DNA of 64,000 nt from Cytophagaceae bacterium (GTDB taxonomy: Bacteria; Bacteroidota; Bacteroidia; Cytophagales; Cytophagaceae). Both the position numbers and the translations under genes were made by a program. Positions within the stretch are counted from its first letter, which is position 1, and every line of letters starts with the position of its first letter. Shown piece by piece: positions 52,531 to 61,386 of this stretch. The notes under the pieces were generated by a model. The model ran no database searches. It was not told where the DNA came from and saw nothing but the letters and a program-made list of their open reading frames with translations. The stretch lies in the NCBI GenBank assembly GCA_021151805.1, contig JAGKWN010000003.1:1-64000 (forward strand), written 5' to 3'.

Positions 52531-52796
52531 GTGTCTCCGAATTGGGAATGCAATATTAAGGCTTTGTTTTGTATAAAACAATACCATTCCACAAAAAAAA
52601 TACATCTTATTCATTATGAGTTCATTTAATTTGTAAATTATTTCGAAGAAGGAATAAAGCCCAGGTTTCACACCTTTTTCAGGCTTAAACCGTCTATATA
52701 AAAAATAAAAAAAAGCCTCATTCGTTATATAAAGACGGAATTGAAGGATTTTAATTGAACAATGTATAATTTAGCAGCAGTTAATTGTATATCACT
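52531..52796. other. Intergenic stretch upstream of the HtrA-type protease
   Basis: No coding frame of note in these 266 bases. A TATAATTTAG box at 52764-52773 with a TTG about 21 bases further up is a moderate candidate promoter for the protease gene, about 24 bases ahead of its start. Confidence 0.4.
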
Positions 52797-54272
52797 ATGA
52801 ATTTGAAAAAATTAGGAATCTTAGTCGTTATTTCATCCATTTTCGGTGGAGTTGTGGCCCTGACCGGGTATCATTATTTTATCAAAAAAAGTGAATTTAC
52901 AACCATCGAATCGATGCAGCACCATGCATCATTTGCAAACCTATCTGATACAACCGGACTTACTGTACCTGCAGGCTTAAACTTCATCGTTGCTGCCGAA
53001 CGCACTACACCTGCGGTAGTACACATTAAAACAACGTACATGCCAGAGACTGTGCGCCCTAAAACACGCGACGAAGAGTTGTTCCGTTATTTTTATGGTG
53101 ATCCGTATGAAGATTACAACCAGCCACGCGAAGCTTCAGGCTCAGGCGTTATCGTTACTGCCGGAGGTTATATCGTAACCAACAACCACGTAGTCGATAA
53201 AGCATCAAAAATTCAGGTGGTGCTTAACGATAAAAGAACATACGATGCGAAGCTGATCGGTACAGACCCGACAACCGATTTAGCGCTGATCAAAATTGAA
53301 GAAGTCAACCTGCCTTATGTTGCTTATGGTAACTCAGATCAGGTACGTATTGGCGAGTGGGTACTGGCAGTAGGTAACCCGTTCAATCTTACTTCAACTG
53401 TTACAGCAGGTATCATCAGCGCAAAAACGCGTAGCATCAATATCTTAAGGGATAAAGACAATATGGCCATTGAATCGTTCCTGCAGACAGATGCAGTTGT
53501 AAACCCTGGTAACAGTGGTGGTGCACTGGTAAATCTACGTGGCGAACTGATCGGTATCAATACCGCAATTGCCAGCCCGACGGGGGCTTACGCAGGTTAT
53601 TCTTTTGCTGTACCGGTTTCGTTGGTGAAGAAAGTGATTGATGACTTGATGAATTACGGACAAGTGCAGCGTGGTATGCTGGGTGTTGTTATTCAGGACA
53701 TGACAACAACACTTGCCAAAGAGAAAGGTATAGACTTTATAACAGGTGTATATGTTGGTACGGTAAACCAAGGCAGCGCTGCAGATCTTGGCGGTATCAA
53801 AGAAGGAGATATCATAACAAAAATCAATGATATCAGCATCAACGCAACCACGCAGTTACAGGAAGTTGTAGCCCGTTACAGACCTGGAGATAAACTGCAG
53901 GTTAAATATATCCGCAAAGGAAAAGAATCAGAAACATCTGTTACACTGAAAAATAAATTAGGCGATGTGGCAATTGTTCCGAAAGATGACAATTCCGTTA
54001 AAACAAAATTAGGAGCTGATCTGCAGCCGATTTCAGGTGGAGAAATGAGTATACTTGAAATTACCGGCGGTGCGAAAGTGGCTAAATTATATGCGGGTAA
54101 ATTGAAAGAAGCCGGAGTAAGAGAAGGCTTCATCATTACATCGATTGATAAAAAGCCGGTAGGTTCTCCGGAAGATGTGGTACGTATCCTGGAAGGAACA
54201 ACCAACGGCGGTATTCTAATGGAAGGTATCTATCCAAATGGTAAAAAAGAATTTTATGGAATAGGTTGGTAA
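52797..54272 (+). CDS. DegP/HtrA-type periplasmic serine protease
   Basis: A 491-residue Do-family protease: an N-terminal membrane anchor/signal, then a trypsin-like domain with His131 (TNNHVVD), Asp161 (TTDLALIK) and Ser240 (NPGNSGGAL), and two PDZ domains (about 285-375 and 405-490; AADLGGIKEGDIITKIND). It degrades or refolds damaged envelope proteins. The ATG of MNLKKLG was chosen because it opens the signal; a TTG four codons earlier is possible. It follows the tRNA-Asn at 266 bases and ends at a strong terminator. Confidence 0.95.
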   Translation: MNLKKLGILVVISSIFGGVVALTGYHYFIKKSEFTTIESMQHHASFANLSDTTGLTVPAGLNFIVAAERTTPAVVHIKTTYMPETVRPKTRDEELFRYFYGDPYEDYNQPREASGSGVIVTAGGYIVTNNHVVDKASKIQVVLNDKRTYDAKLIGTDPTTDLALIKIEEVNLPYVAYGNSDQVRIGEWVLAVGNPFNLTSTVTAGIISAKTRSINILRDKDNMAIESFLQTDAVVNPGNSGGALVNLRGELIGINTAIASPTGAYAGYSFAVPVSLVKKVIDDLMNYGQVQRGMLGVVIQDMTTTLAKEKGIDFITGVYVGTVNQGSAADLGGIKEGDIITKINDISINATTQLQEVVARYRPGDKLQVKYIRKGKESETSVTLKNKLGDVAIVPKDDNSVKTKLGADLQPISGGEMSILEITGGAKVAKLYAGKLKEAGVREGFIITSIDKKPVGSPEDVVRILEGTTNGGILMEGIYPNGKKEFYGIGW

Positions 54273-54295
54273 TCTATCTCCCGAAATAGTAAATT

Positions 54296-54325
54296 TAAAA
54301 AGTGTCCGAATGGACACTTTTTTTG
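54296..54325 (+). terminator. Terminator after the HtrA-type protease gene
   Basis: A perfect 11-bp stem (AAAAAGTGTCC at 54297-54307 with 54312-54322) around GAAT, followed by T-run. Separates the protease from the aldehyde dehydrogenase gene. Confidence 0.9.
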
Positions 54326-54346
54326 TTTTATCACGTATGCATAATT

Positions 54347-55885
54347 ATGAACCCGGTGACTAAAGATATATTTTCAGCATTTTCGATTTCCGATATAAAT
54401 CCGGCTGCCATGTCGGGTACAAAAGTCTGGAGAGGGAAAGATGTATTTGCAAAGAATACACCTATTGATGGAACAGTATTGGCAAAAATTGAAAACAGTA
54501 CGAAAGAGATTTATGATGAAGTAGTCCGTCAGGCACAAGACGCTTATCCGGTGTGGAGTGCGCTGCCGGCGCCTAAACGCGGAGAGATCATCCGTCAGAT
54601 TGGCGATTCTTTCAGAGTACATAAACAGCAGCTTGGTGCATTGGTTTCTATCGAAACCGGAAAATTATTGCAGGAAGGTTTAGGCGAAGTGCAGGAGATC
54701 ATTGATATCTGCGACTTTGCAGTAGGCTTGTCACGCCAGTTGTATGGCTTAACCATGCACTCGGAAAGACCGGAACACCGTATGTATGAGCAATACCATC
54801 CACTAGGTGTTGTAGGTATTATATCGGCATTTAATTTTCCGGCTGCGGTATGGTCGTGGAATGCAATCATAGCTGCGGCATGCGGCAACGTAAGTGTTTG
54901 GAAGCCCTCTGAAAAAGCACCTTTGACAGCGCAGGCGTGTCAGTGGATTGTGGCTGAGGTATTAGTAAAAAATAATTTACCCGGGGGAATATTTTCATTC
55001 TACCAGGGCGGAGCTATTCAGGGTTCGTGGCTGGCAGAAGACGAGCGTATCGCGCTGGTATCTGCAACGGGCTCTGTGGCTATGGGCAAGAAGGTGAACC
55101 AAACAGTAGCCGGTCGTTTAGGGAAAGTATTGTTGGAACTGGGTGGAAACAACGCCATCATAGTAACGGAAAAAGCAAATCTTGAAATAGCTGTAAGAGC
55201 CATTGTGTTTGGTGCGGTAGGTACTGCGGGGCAGCGTTGCACAACGACCAGAAGGTTGATTGTGCATGAAGATGTATACGATACATTACTCACTTCTTTA
55301 CTGAAAATATATGAGCAGCTCCCTGTCAATAATCCATTAAAAGACGGTACGCTTGTTGGTCCGCTGATTGATCTTGCCGCTGTTGAACAATATGAAAAAA
55401 GAATTGCTGCGGCAGTAAAAGAAGGCGGCAAATTACGAGCAGGAGGAAAGCGGATCTTTCCTGAACATTGTGCCGAAGGATATTATGTAGCGCCGGCAAT
55501 TATTGAGGCTGCGGCATCTTTACCATCGCTGCAGGAAGAAACATTCGCACCTATTTTATATGTAACAAAATATTCCGGTGCCGTTGAGAACGCAATCGGA
55601 ATGAATAATAATGTACGTCAAGGCTTATCTTCTTCCATTTTCACCCAGGATATGCAGCAAATGGAAAAGTTCCTTTCGAATAAAGGTTCAGATTGTGGAA
55701 TTGCCAATGTTAACATAGGAACATCCGGTGCAGAAATTGGAGGGGCCTTTGGCGGAGAAAAAGAAACTGGCGGAGGCAGGGAGTCTGGTTCCGATAGCTG
55801 GAAAGCTTATATGCGCAGACAGACCAATACGATTAATTATAGCGACACCTTACCTTTGGCCCAGGGCATTAAATTTGATTTATAA
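54347..55885 (+). CDS. ALDH7-type aldehyde dehydrogenase (L-aminoadipate/piperideine-6-carboxylate semialdehyde type)
   Basis: A 512-residue NAD-dependent aldehyde dehydrogenase with catalytic Glu264 (LLELGGNNA) and Cys298 (GQRCTTTRRL). The C-terminal signature IGGAFGGEKETGGGRESGSD then SWKAYMRRQTNTINYS is that of the ALDH7 family, whose members oxidise alpha-aminoadipate semialdehyde in lysine breakdown. The start is the ATG of MNPVTKD; an upstream frame runs through the terminator of the preceding gene. No other lysine-catabolic gene is next to it. Confidence 0.93.
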   Translation: MNPVTKDIFSAFSISDINPAAMSGTKVWRGKDVFAKNTPIDGTVLAKIENSTKEIYDEVVRQAQDAYPVWSALPAPKRGEIIRQIGDSFRVHKQQLGALVSIETGKLLQEGLGEVQEIIDICDFAVGLSRQLYGLTMHSERPEHRMYEQYHPLGVVGIISAFNFPAAVWSWNAIIAAACGNVSVWKPSEKAPLTAQACQWIVAEVLVKNNLPGGIFSFYQGGAIQGSWLAEDERIALVSATGSVAMGKKVNQTVAGRLGKVLLELGGNNAIIVTEKANLEIAVRAIVFGAVGTAGQRCTTTRRLIVHEDVYDTLLTSLLKIYEQLPVNNPLKDGTLVGPLIDLAAVEQYEKRIAAAVKEGGKLRAGGKRIFPEHCAEGYYVAPAIIEAAASLPSLQEETFAPILYVTKYSGAVENAIGMNNNVRQGLSSSIFTQDMQQMEKFLSNKGSDCGIANVNIGTSGAEIGGAFGGEKETGGGRESGSDSWKAYMRRQTNTINYSDTLPLAQGIKFDL

Positions 55886-55894
55886 ATCAGTATA

Positions 55895-55923
55895 TTGCAT
55901 TTGAGTAGAATTGTTTATATTTG
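55895..55923 (+). promoter_or_regulatory. Bacteroidota-type promoter for the receiver-domain gene
   Basis: TTG (55895-55897), 18 bases, TATATTTG (55916-55923), a full -7 match with slightly short spacing. The start codon is 21 bases downstream. Confidence 0.6.
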
Positions 55924-55944
55924 AATAACTAGCTTTTTTAATTT

Positions 55945-56370
55945 ATGAAAAATACCGAAACGGCCGTTGATACCAAGTACCACTCGATTATGTTGGTTGA
56001 TGATAATGAGATCGACAATCTTATTAATCAGAAGATGATTGAAGCAGCGGGCATTTGCACGCATATTTTTGTGCATTCAGGGGCGAGAAGTGCAATTGAG
56101 TTTTTAAAGAATATAGAGAAATTGGCTAAAGGTTCTCTGGATTTATATTTGCCTGATTTGATTTTCCTGGATATTGATATGCCTTTGATGGATGGATTCC
56201 AATTTTTGGAAGAGTTTGAAAAAATGTCTGATATGATCAAGGAACAATGCAATGTGATTATGCTAACCTCTTCACTGAATCCTCAGGATTTGATGAAAGC
56301 AAAGAAAAATAAGCACATTGTTAAGTACATCAACAAACCTCTGACCTTAGATAACCTAAGAAAGATCTAA
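55945..56370 (+). CDS. CheY-like response regulator receiver protein
   Basis: A 141-residue single receiver domain with acidic pair Asp19-Asp20 (LVDDNEIDN), phosphoacceptor Asp76 (IFLDIDMPLMDG), a Thr-Ser switch (MLTSS near 107) and the conserved Lys in INKPLT. There is no output domain, so it must signal through a partner. No kinase is adjacent. A terminator for this gene seems to lie inside the convergent next gene. Confidence 0.93.
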   Translation: MKNTETAVDTKYHSIMLVDDNEIDNLINQKMIEAAGICTHIFVHSGARSAIEFLKNIEKLAKGSLDLYLPDLIFLDIDMPLMDGFQFLEEFEKMSDMIKEQCNVIMLTSSLNPQDLMKAKKNKHIVKYINKPLTLDNLRKI

Positions 56371-56385
56371 AAAATAATCGTTTGA

Positions 56386-57819
56386 TTATACCTCAACAAG
56401 TTTGTCTATAAAACTTTCGTTCAGGTTGATATAGTTAAACGGAGAATAATATTGCGGTAAGACTAAATTAAGTTTATCTACAAGAAGACTTAATTTAGTC
56501 TTTTTGCCTTTTTTAGTATCGTTTAACGCAGTTTTACAAATCTTGATGATAAGTATGGCGTGCGCGCACTCATCTTTACCTAATAAACGTATCTGGCGCT
56601 GAATGCTGTTAACAAGCTGGTTGAACAGGTCATGATCTTTCAGCATTACATATTGTAACGCCAAAAACAATTTCACTTCCAGGAAGGTATTCGGGTATTT
56701 TTTCAGTGAAGTTTCGTTCAGCAGGTTGTTCAGGAACTTTGCCGCTTCATCATACTTCTCAGCAAAGAAGCAACCAGAAACGCGGTAGTTCATGTACACC
56801 ACATATTCCGGCAAGTTGTGTTTGTTGATTTCGTAATCTTCAAACAACTCCTTGGATTCGCCATACATCATCTTCTCGGTACGTTCTGATAGGTAATACT
56901 TTTGTTTTGCAAGAAGTATCGCCGGAGAGAAGGTATATAGAGAATAATTGGAAACAAACATCGGCAATGATTCGCTGATATCATCTATGCCTTTATTCAG
57001 GCGTGAAGTGCTGTCTGTTAATTTGAAATATTCAATCTTCAGATAATCCAGAACAAGGATTAAGTGGTAGTAGGTCGCATCCAGGTAGTACTGGTCAAAA
57101 ATAGTCTGAATAGCTTCAAATGTGGTCTCCATTTCAGGTCTTGCCACTTTTAAAACCTTTAGTTCATGAAAAATATTTACGAAAGATTGGAACACGAACA
57201 AACGGTGCGACTGGTATAGGTTGGCGATATTGTTCATCTCGCTTTGCATTAGTTCCAGACCAATTTTATCAGATTCGCTGCCTGTTAGAAAATATTCACC
57301 ATACTTTTTGAAATAATTCCCCAACATGTCTTCCGCTTTATCCAGTGCAAGCATGTAAGCTACGTGGCGGTTATAAAGCTGGGAATAAGCGAAATGATCT
57401 TCGGGACTATTGATCAGTAATTTTTTTAATGTTTTATAAATGATTGTCAGTTCATTCGACAAATCATAATCAATCAATTCTTTTTCCAGTTTTTTCAAAG
57501 AAGCAATAGCAATGGCGCGCTTCTTTGTAAAAATAATATCATGTACCGTAGCTACTTTTTTGATCAGGGAAGTTCTCGGACTTTCCATCTCCTGAAGCAG
57601 ATACTCCTCAATTTTTTGATTTAATCTTGAACGAAGGGTGTAATATGCATTGTTATTTACTTCCAATTCTTCCATGATACGCGTATCAGAAAGCTGCTTT
57701 TCTCGCATAAATTTCAACAGGTAAGCAGATTTTTCCGCATTGCTGTTTATAAGAGAATCGTAAATAGCCGTATAATCCTTGGTGGAGAGCTGTTTAATGA
57801 TGTTTTTAAGCTTTGACAT
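56386..57819 (-). CDS. Unknown alpha-helical protein
   Basis: I do not recognise this 477-residue protein. It is soluble and predicted almost entirely helical, with spaced pairs of helices like TPR or HAT arrays in the second half. The N-terminus (SDTRIMEELEVNNNAYYTLR then SRLNQKIEEYL) resembles a helix-turn-helix or sigma-4 region, so a regulatory scaffold is possible. It is convergent with the receiver gene, 15 bases between stops. Cytophagales have many lineage-specific proteins of this kind. Confidence 0.7.
   Translation of the reverse strand: MSKLKNIIKQLSTKDYTAIYDSLINSNAEKSAYLLKFMREKQLSDTRIMEELEVNNNAYYTLRSRLNQKIEEYLLQEMESPRTSLIKKVATVHDIIFTKKRAIAIASLKKLEKELIDYDLSNELTIIYKTLKKLLINSPEDHFAYSQLYNRHVAYMLALDKAEDMLGNYFKKYGEYFLTGSESDKIGLELMQSEMNNIANLYQSHRLFVFQSFVNIFHELKVLKVARPEMETTFEAIQTIFDQYYLDATYYHLILVLDYLKIEYFKLTDSTSRLNKGIDDISESLPMFVSNYSLYTFSPAILLAKQKYYLSERTEKMMYGESKELFEDYEINKHNLPEYVVYMNYRVSGCFFAEKYDEAAKFLNNLLNETSLKKYPNTFLEVKLFLALQYVMLKDHDLFNQLVNSIQRQIRLLGKDECAHAILIIKICKTALNDTKKGKKTKLSLLVDKLNLVLPQYYSPFNYINLNESFIDKLVEV
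56459..56506 (+). terminator. Terminator for the receiver gene inside the opposite coding region
   Basis: A perfect 15-bp stem (56459-56473 with 56488-56502) around a 14-base loop, followed by T-run on the plus strand only. It lies 89 bases after the receiver stop, within the 3' end of the convergent helical-protein gene. On the minus strand no T-run follows, so only rightward transcripts should end here. Confidence 0.7.
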
Positions 57820-57972
57820 GAAAAGTAATAATTAAACAATACAAATTAAGTACTAGTATATGTTTGTATTAGCTAAAGTAATAAAAGTAGCGTTATTTAT
57901 CTAAACAATACACATATATTAATGAACATACCAACCCTTTATTTTCAGCGGCTGACAAATGTAATCCGTTAC

Positions 57973-58515
57973 TCAGGGTTTCTCAAGAATCGTCTTCAGA
58001 TTTGTCAGTCCTTCGTCTAACTGTTTGCCCAGCATGTGATCCATGTTCATGAACAGGAACATGACATTCATGGGGAATTCTATTTTGCCACCGACCGTCC
58101 ACGTTACTTTTGTTTCTGCCTCATCCAGCGCCGTCGTTTCAAGGTAAGCATAGTTGGTTGTTTCAACTGGTTTCTTAAACCGCAGTTCCGTCTCGATTCG
58201 TTTTTGAGGAATGATCTTCATAATTTCCTGCTCTCCCTCGCCAACTTTTTTTACTTTGCTGTTCCATCTCGAAACAAAACCTACAGCAGCATCAGAGCCT
58301 GTATATGACTTTATACTGTTCGGGTCCATTTTAGCCCATACGCCATAATTATTCTGGTTCCGGATGTGAGATACATAATTGAAAACTTCCGGAGAAGCGC
58401 GGTAGATCACAACAGATCGTGACACTTCAAATTTTTTACCAGAGGAAAGTCCGATTAACACTATGATTACAGCAAGAATAAGTACGGTTATGCCGGTAAT
58501 TTTTAAAAGTCTCAT
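57973..58515 (-). CDS. SRPBCC family membrane-anchored protein
   Basis: A 180-residue protein with one N-terminal membrane helix and a START/SRPBCC-type domain (Polyketide_cyc2-like: VVIYRASPEVFNYVSHIRNQ at about 36-55, ending in GKQLDEGLTNLKTILEK). Such proteins bind hydrophobic ligands; no specific role is known. It lies between the helical-protein gene and tRNA-Ala on the same strand. Confidence 0.85.
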   Translation of the reverse strand: MRLLKITGITVLILAVIIVLIGLSSGKKFEVSRSVVIYRASPEVFNYVSHIRNQNNYGVWAKMDPNSIKSYTGSDAAVGFVSRWNSKVKKVGEGEQEIMKIIPQKRIETELRFKKPVETTNYAYLETTALDEAETKVTWTVGGKIEFPMNVMFLFMNMDHMLGKQLDEGLTNLKTILEKP

Positions 58516-58697
58516 ATAGTCAAAAGTAGAATGAATTAAAAAAGAAACATTTCCGTTTTAAAATCTATGATTTTTATAGCGCATATAAGAAGGGGTATCT
58601 GAATGCATAAGCTTTTACGGATCTTTACAGATTTGGTTTTTGCTGGAAGGGCCAGTTTTAATTTAAACCAATATAGTAAAATTTATAAATCAAGTAT

Positions 58698-58738
58698 GTT
58701 AAAAAAAACGGTTTAACCCCCGTAAGAATTAAACCGTC
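58698..58738 (-). terminator. Terminator downstream of tRNA-Ala
   Basis: A 9-bp stem (ACGGTTTAA with TTAAACCGT) around a GC-rich loop, followed on the minus strand by a T8 run. It ends the tRNA-Ala transcript. Confidence 0.85.
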
Positions 58739-58741
58739 ATG

Positions 58742-58815
58742 TGGAGAATATCGGGCTCGAACCGATGACCTTGGCGCTGCCAGCGCCACGCTCTAGCCAA
58801 CTGAGCTAATCCCCC
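58742..58815 (-). tRNA. tRNA-Ala (anticodon GGC)
   Basis: A 74-base cloverleaf on the minus strand: acceptor GGGGGAT with ATTCTCC, D-arm GCTCAGTTGGCTAGAGC, anticodon stem TGGCG/CGCCA with loop CTGGCAG (anticodon GGC), T-arm ATCGG-TTCGAGC-CCGAT, discriminator A. No CCA encoded. Confidence 0.95.
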
Positions 58816-58854
58816 GTGTTGAAACGCTCAGCAAAGATATTGTAATTATTTGAT

Positions 58855-59376
58855 TTACAATACGCGTCTGGCACCCACTAAAATACTTTCGTAATAGCTC
58901 ACATACAGATCACTTTCAACAACTCCGAGCTTTGTTGATGAATGAATAAATTTCACTTCTCTTGGCCCTTTGACAGCGCTTACCAAACCCACATGAACTA
59001 CTTTCGATCCGCCTTTTTTATCTGTAAAAAATACCAGGTCGCCGGGAATCAGGTCGCTGTATTTTACGGCAGAGCCCAGTTTACTTTGTTCAGCAGAAGT
59101 TCTCGGCAACGTCATGTTTACTTCTTTAAAACACAGCAGCATTAGACCTGAACAGTCGAGGCCTGCTCTGCTTGTGCCGCCGAATTTATAAGGTGTGCCG
59201 ATATAAGAGCGTGCAGTGGATATAACTTTATCAGCTTTTTGATTACCTTGATGCTGTTTTGTTGCAGCCTGTTCTGTTTTTGTTTTCTTTTCCTTCGAAG
59301 GTTTCTGTTTTGAACCTTTACAGCCGATCAGAAAACAAAGCAATAAACCGATTGCACAGAAACGGAAATAATTCAT
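58855..59376 (-). CDS. NlpC/P60 family lipoprotein, cell-wall endopeptidase
   Basis: A 173-residue lipoprotein (lipobox LIGC, Cys19), a charged linker, then an NlpC/P60 domain with catalytic Cys75 (LDCSG), His128 (VVHVG) and a third polar residue His145 (FIHSS). It should cut the stem peptide of peptidoglycan between D-Glu and the diamino acid. It starts 33 bases from the divergent asnB gene. Confidence 0.93.
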   Translation of the reverse strand: MNYFRFCAIGLLLCFLIGCKGSKQKPSKEKKTKTEQAATKQHQGNQKADKVISTARSYIGTPYKFGGTSRAGLDCSGLMLLCFKEVNMTLPRTSAEQSKLGSAVKYSDLIPGDLVFFTDKKGGSKVVHVGLVSAVKGPREVKFIHSSTKLGVVESDLYVSYYESILVGARRVL

Positions 59377-59409
59377 TGGGCAAGTTGAATTTTAATATAT
59401 AAGCTTACT

Positions 59410-61311
59410 ATGTGTGGAATTACGGGAATTTTTGCATTTAATCAAATAGGATCTTTCTATATGATCAATTTGGGGAAAAGTATGGAGCTGCTTACCCATC
59501 GTGGCCCGGACGGCAGAGGTACATTTATCGAAGATCTTATCGCACTTGGCCACAGGCGCTTGTCGATCATTGATACAATCAATGGTCGACAACCCATGCA
59601 CGACCAGTCAAACCGCTATGTGATCACATTCAACGGTGAAATTTTCAATTATAAAAAACTCAGGAAAGAACTTATTGCGAAATTCAGCTGCACATTCAAT
59701 ACCGAATCTGATACGGAAGTATTGTTAAATGCCTATATACATTGGGGTGTCGAATGCTTGTCAAAGCTGAGTGGCTTCTTCGCTTTTGCAATTTATGATA
59801 AACATACACATGAAATTTTCATTGCGCGCGACCGCTTTGGAGTAAAGCCATTGCTATATTATAAAGATGAAGATAAGTTTGTTTTTGCCTCTGAAATGAA
59901 AGCGCTGCTGGCATATAATGTTCCGAAAGAAATAGACTTTACTTCTGTTCAGCAATACTTTACACTTGGCTACATTCCCGAACCGGACTCTATATTTAAA
60001 GACATAAAAAAAGTAGCAGCCGGCACCTATATGCTGGTCAGCAAAAGGCAAATCATTTCAAGAAGATATTACCAGATACCGGAAACGGTAAAAAGAAATC
60101 AGAGCGACTCTTTTGAAACCGCTTCTCAGAAAGTGCAGGAGCTGGTTGATGTATCCATACAGGACAGGCTGGTGTCGGACGTTCCTGTCGGAGCTTTTTT
60201 GAGCGGTGGCATTGATTCTTCTGTTGTGGTAGCAACGGCAGCAAAACATGTAGAAAAGCTGAACACATTCTCTGTAGGCTATAAGGATGCGGCTTTCTAC
60301 GATGAAACAAAATCTGCCGAATTGGTTGCCAAAACATTTAATACCAACCATACATCTATTATTTTAAGCAACAGGGATATTGCCGACAATATTATGGGCT
60401 GCCTGGAAAGCATGAGTGAACCTTTTGGTGATACCTCATCCCTGCCCCTGTATGTATTGTCTAAACATGTGGCTCCGTCTGTAAAAGTTATTTTATCCGG
60501 AGATGGCGCCGATGAATTATTTGGTGGCTATAATAAACACAAAGCCGAATGGCTGGTGAAGAATCCTACACTACAGCTGCAATGCGCACGTTTATTACAT
60601 CCGCTTCTGAAAATGTTTAAAGGTAGTCGTGAATCGGAATGGGGCGACAAATTGAGGCAATTAAACAAATTAAATGACGGCCTGCACCTGAGTGATGCAG
60701 AACGGTACTACGTGTGGTGTTCAATTTTTCCGCAGCAAGAGCAGGGACAGATGCTATTGGCGCAGCATCTGAATGAAACCGAATACAAGGCAAGAAAGGC
60801 TGGTGTTTTAAAAAGGTTTGCGAATACAAAATATGATCTCAACCTTGTGCTACACACAGATATGGAGCTGGTACTGGGCAGCGACATGCTCTTTAAAGTA
60901 GATTCTATGTCGATGGCAAACGGGCTTGAAGTGCGCGAGCCGATGATTGATTATCGACTGGTGGATTATGTAACAGCACTGCCTTCAGAGTACAAGGTCA
61001 ACAGCAAAGGCACAAAACTACTGTTAAAAAATGCATTTAAGGATGTATTGCCGGATAAGATCCTGTCTAAACCCAAGCATGGCTTTGATATTCCGTTGAC
61101 ACAGCTTTTTTCAAAAGACCTGAAAAACTGGATTGTAAATGAATTGCTGGAAGAGTCATTTATAGCCAAACAAAGTATTTTTAATTGGAATTATATAAAT
61201 ATATTAAGAAGTAGTATAGTCAAAAATAATAATCTGGATGAAGCCCAACTCTGGTCAATCATTGTTTTTCAGTTTTGGTGGAAGAAATTTATGCATGAAC
61301 CGGCAAAATGA
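59410..61311 (+). CDS. asnB: Asparagine synthase (glutamine-hydrolysing), AsnB-type
   Basis: A 633-residue enzyme with the glutaminase Cys2 (MCGITGIFAF) and the synthetase P-loop FLSGGIDSSVVVATA near 262-276. It makes asparagine or a related amide. Genes of this type often open surface polysaccharide clusters, and gmd and fcl follow here, so it may amidate a sugar acid or peptide. It is divergent from the NlpC gene with only 33 bases between. Confidence 0.93.
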   Translation: MCGITGIFAFNQIGSFYMINLGKSMELLTHRGPDGRGTFIEDLIALGHRRLSIIDTINGRQPMHDQSNRYVITFNGEIFNYKKLRKELIAKFSCTFNTESDTEVLLNAYIHWGVECLSKLSGFFAFAIYDKHTHEIFIARDRFGVKPLLYYKDEDKFVFASEMKALLAYNVPKEIDFTSVQQYFTLGYIPEPDSIFKDIKKVAAGTYMLVSKRQIISRRYYQIPETVKRNQSDSFETASQKVQELVDVSIQDRLVSDVPVGAFLSGGIDSSVVVATAAKHVEKLNTFSVGYKDAAFYDETKSAELVAKTFNTNHTSIILSNRDIADNIMGCLESMSEPFGDTSSLPLYVLSKHVAPSVKVILSGDGADELFGGYNKHKAEWLVKNPTLQLQCARLLHPLLKMFKGSRESEWGDKLRQLNKLNDGLHLSDAERYYVWCSIFPQQEQGQMLLAQHLNETEYKARKAGVLKRFANTKYDLNLVLHTDMELVLGSDMLFKVDSMSMANGLEVREPMIDYRLVDYVTALPSEYKVNSKGTKLLLKNAFKDVLPDKILSKPKHGFDIPLTQLFSKDLKNWIVNELLEESFIAKQSIFNWNYINILRSSIVKNNNLDEAQLWSIIVFQFWWKKFMHEPAK

Positions 61312-61386
61312 TACAAGTTGTATTTTTGTTATAATATAAAATTTCCTACATTCGAAGAATGTTGTAATAAACAATAAATTTTAAAT

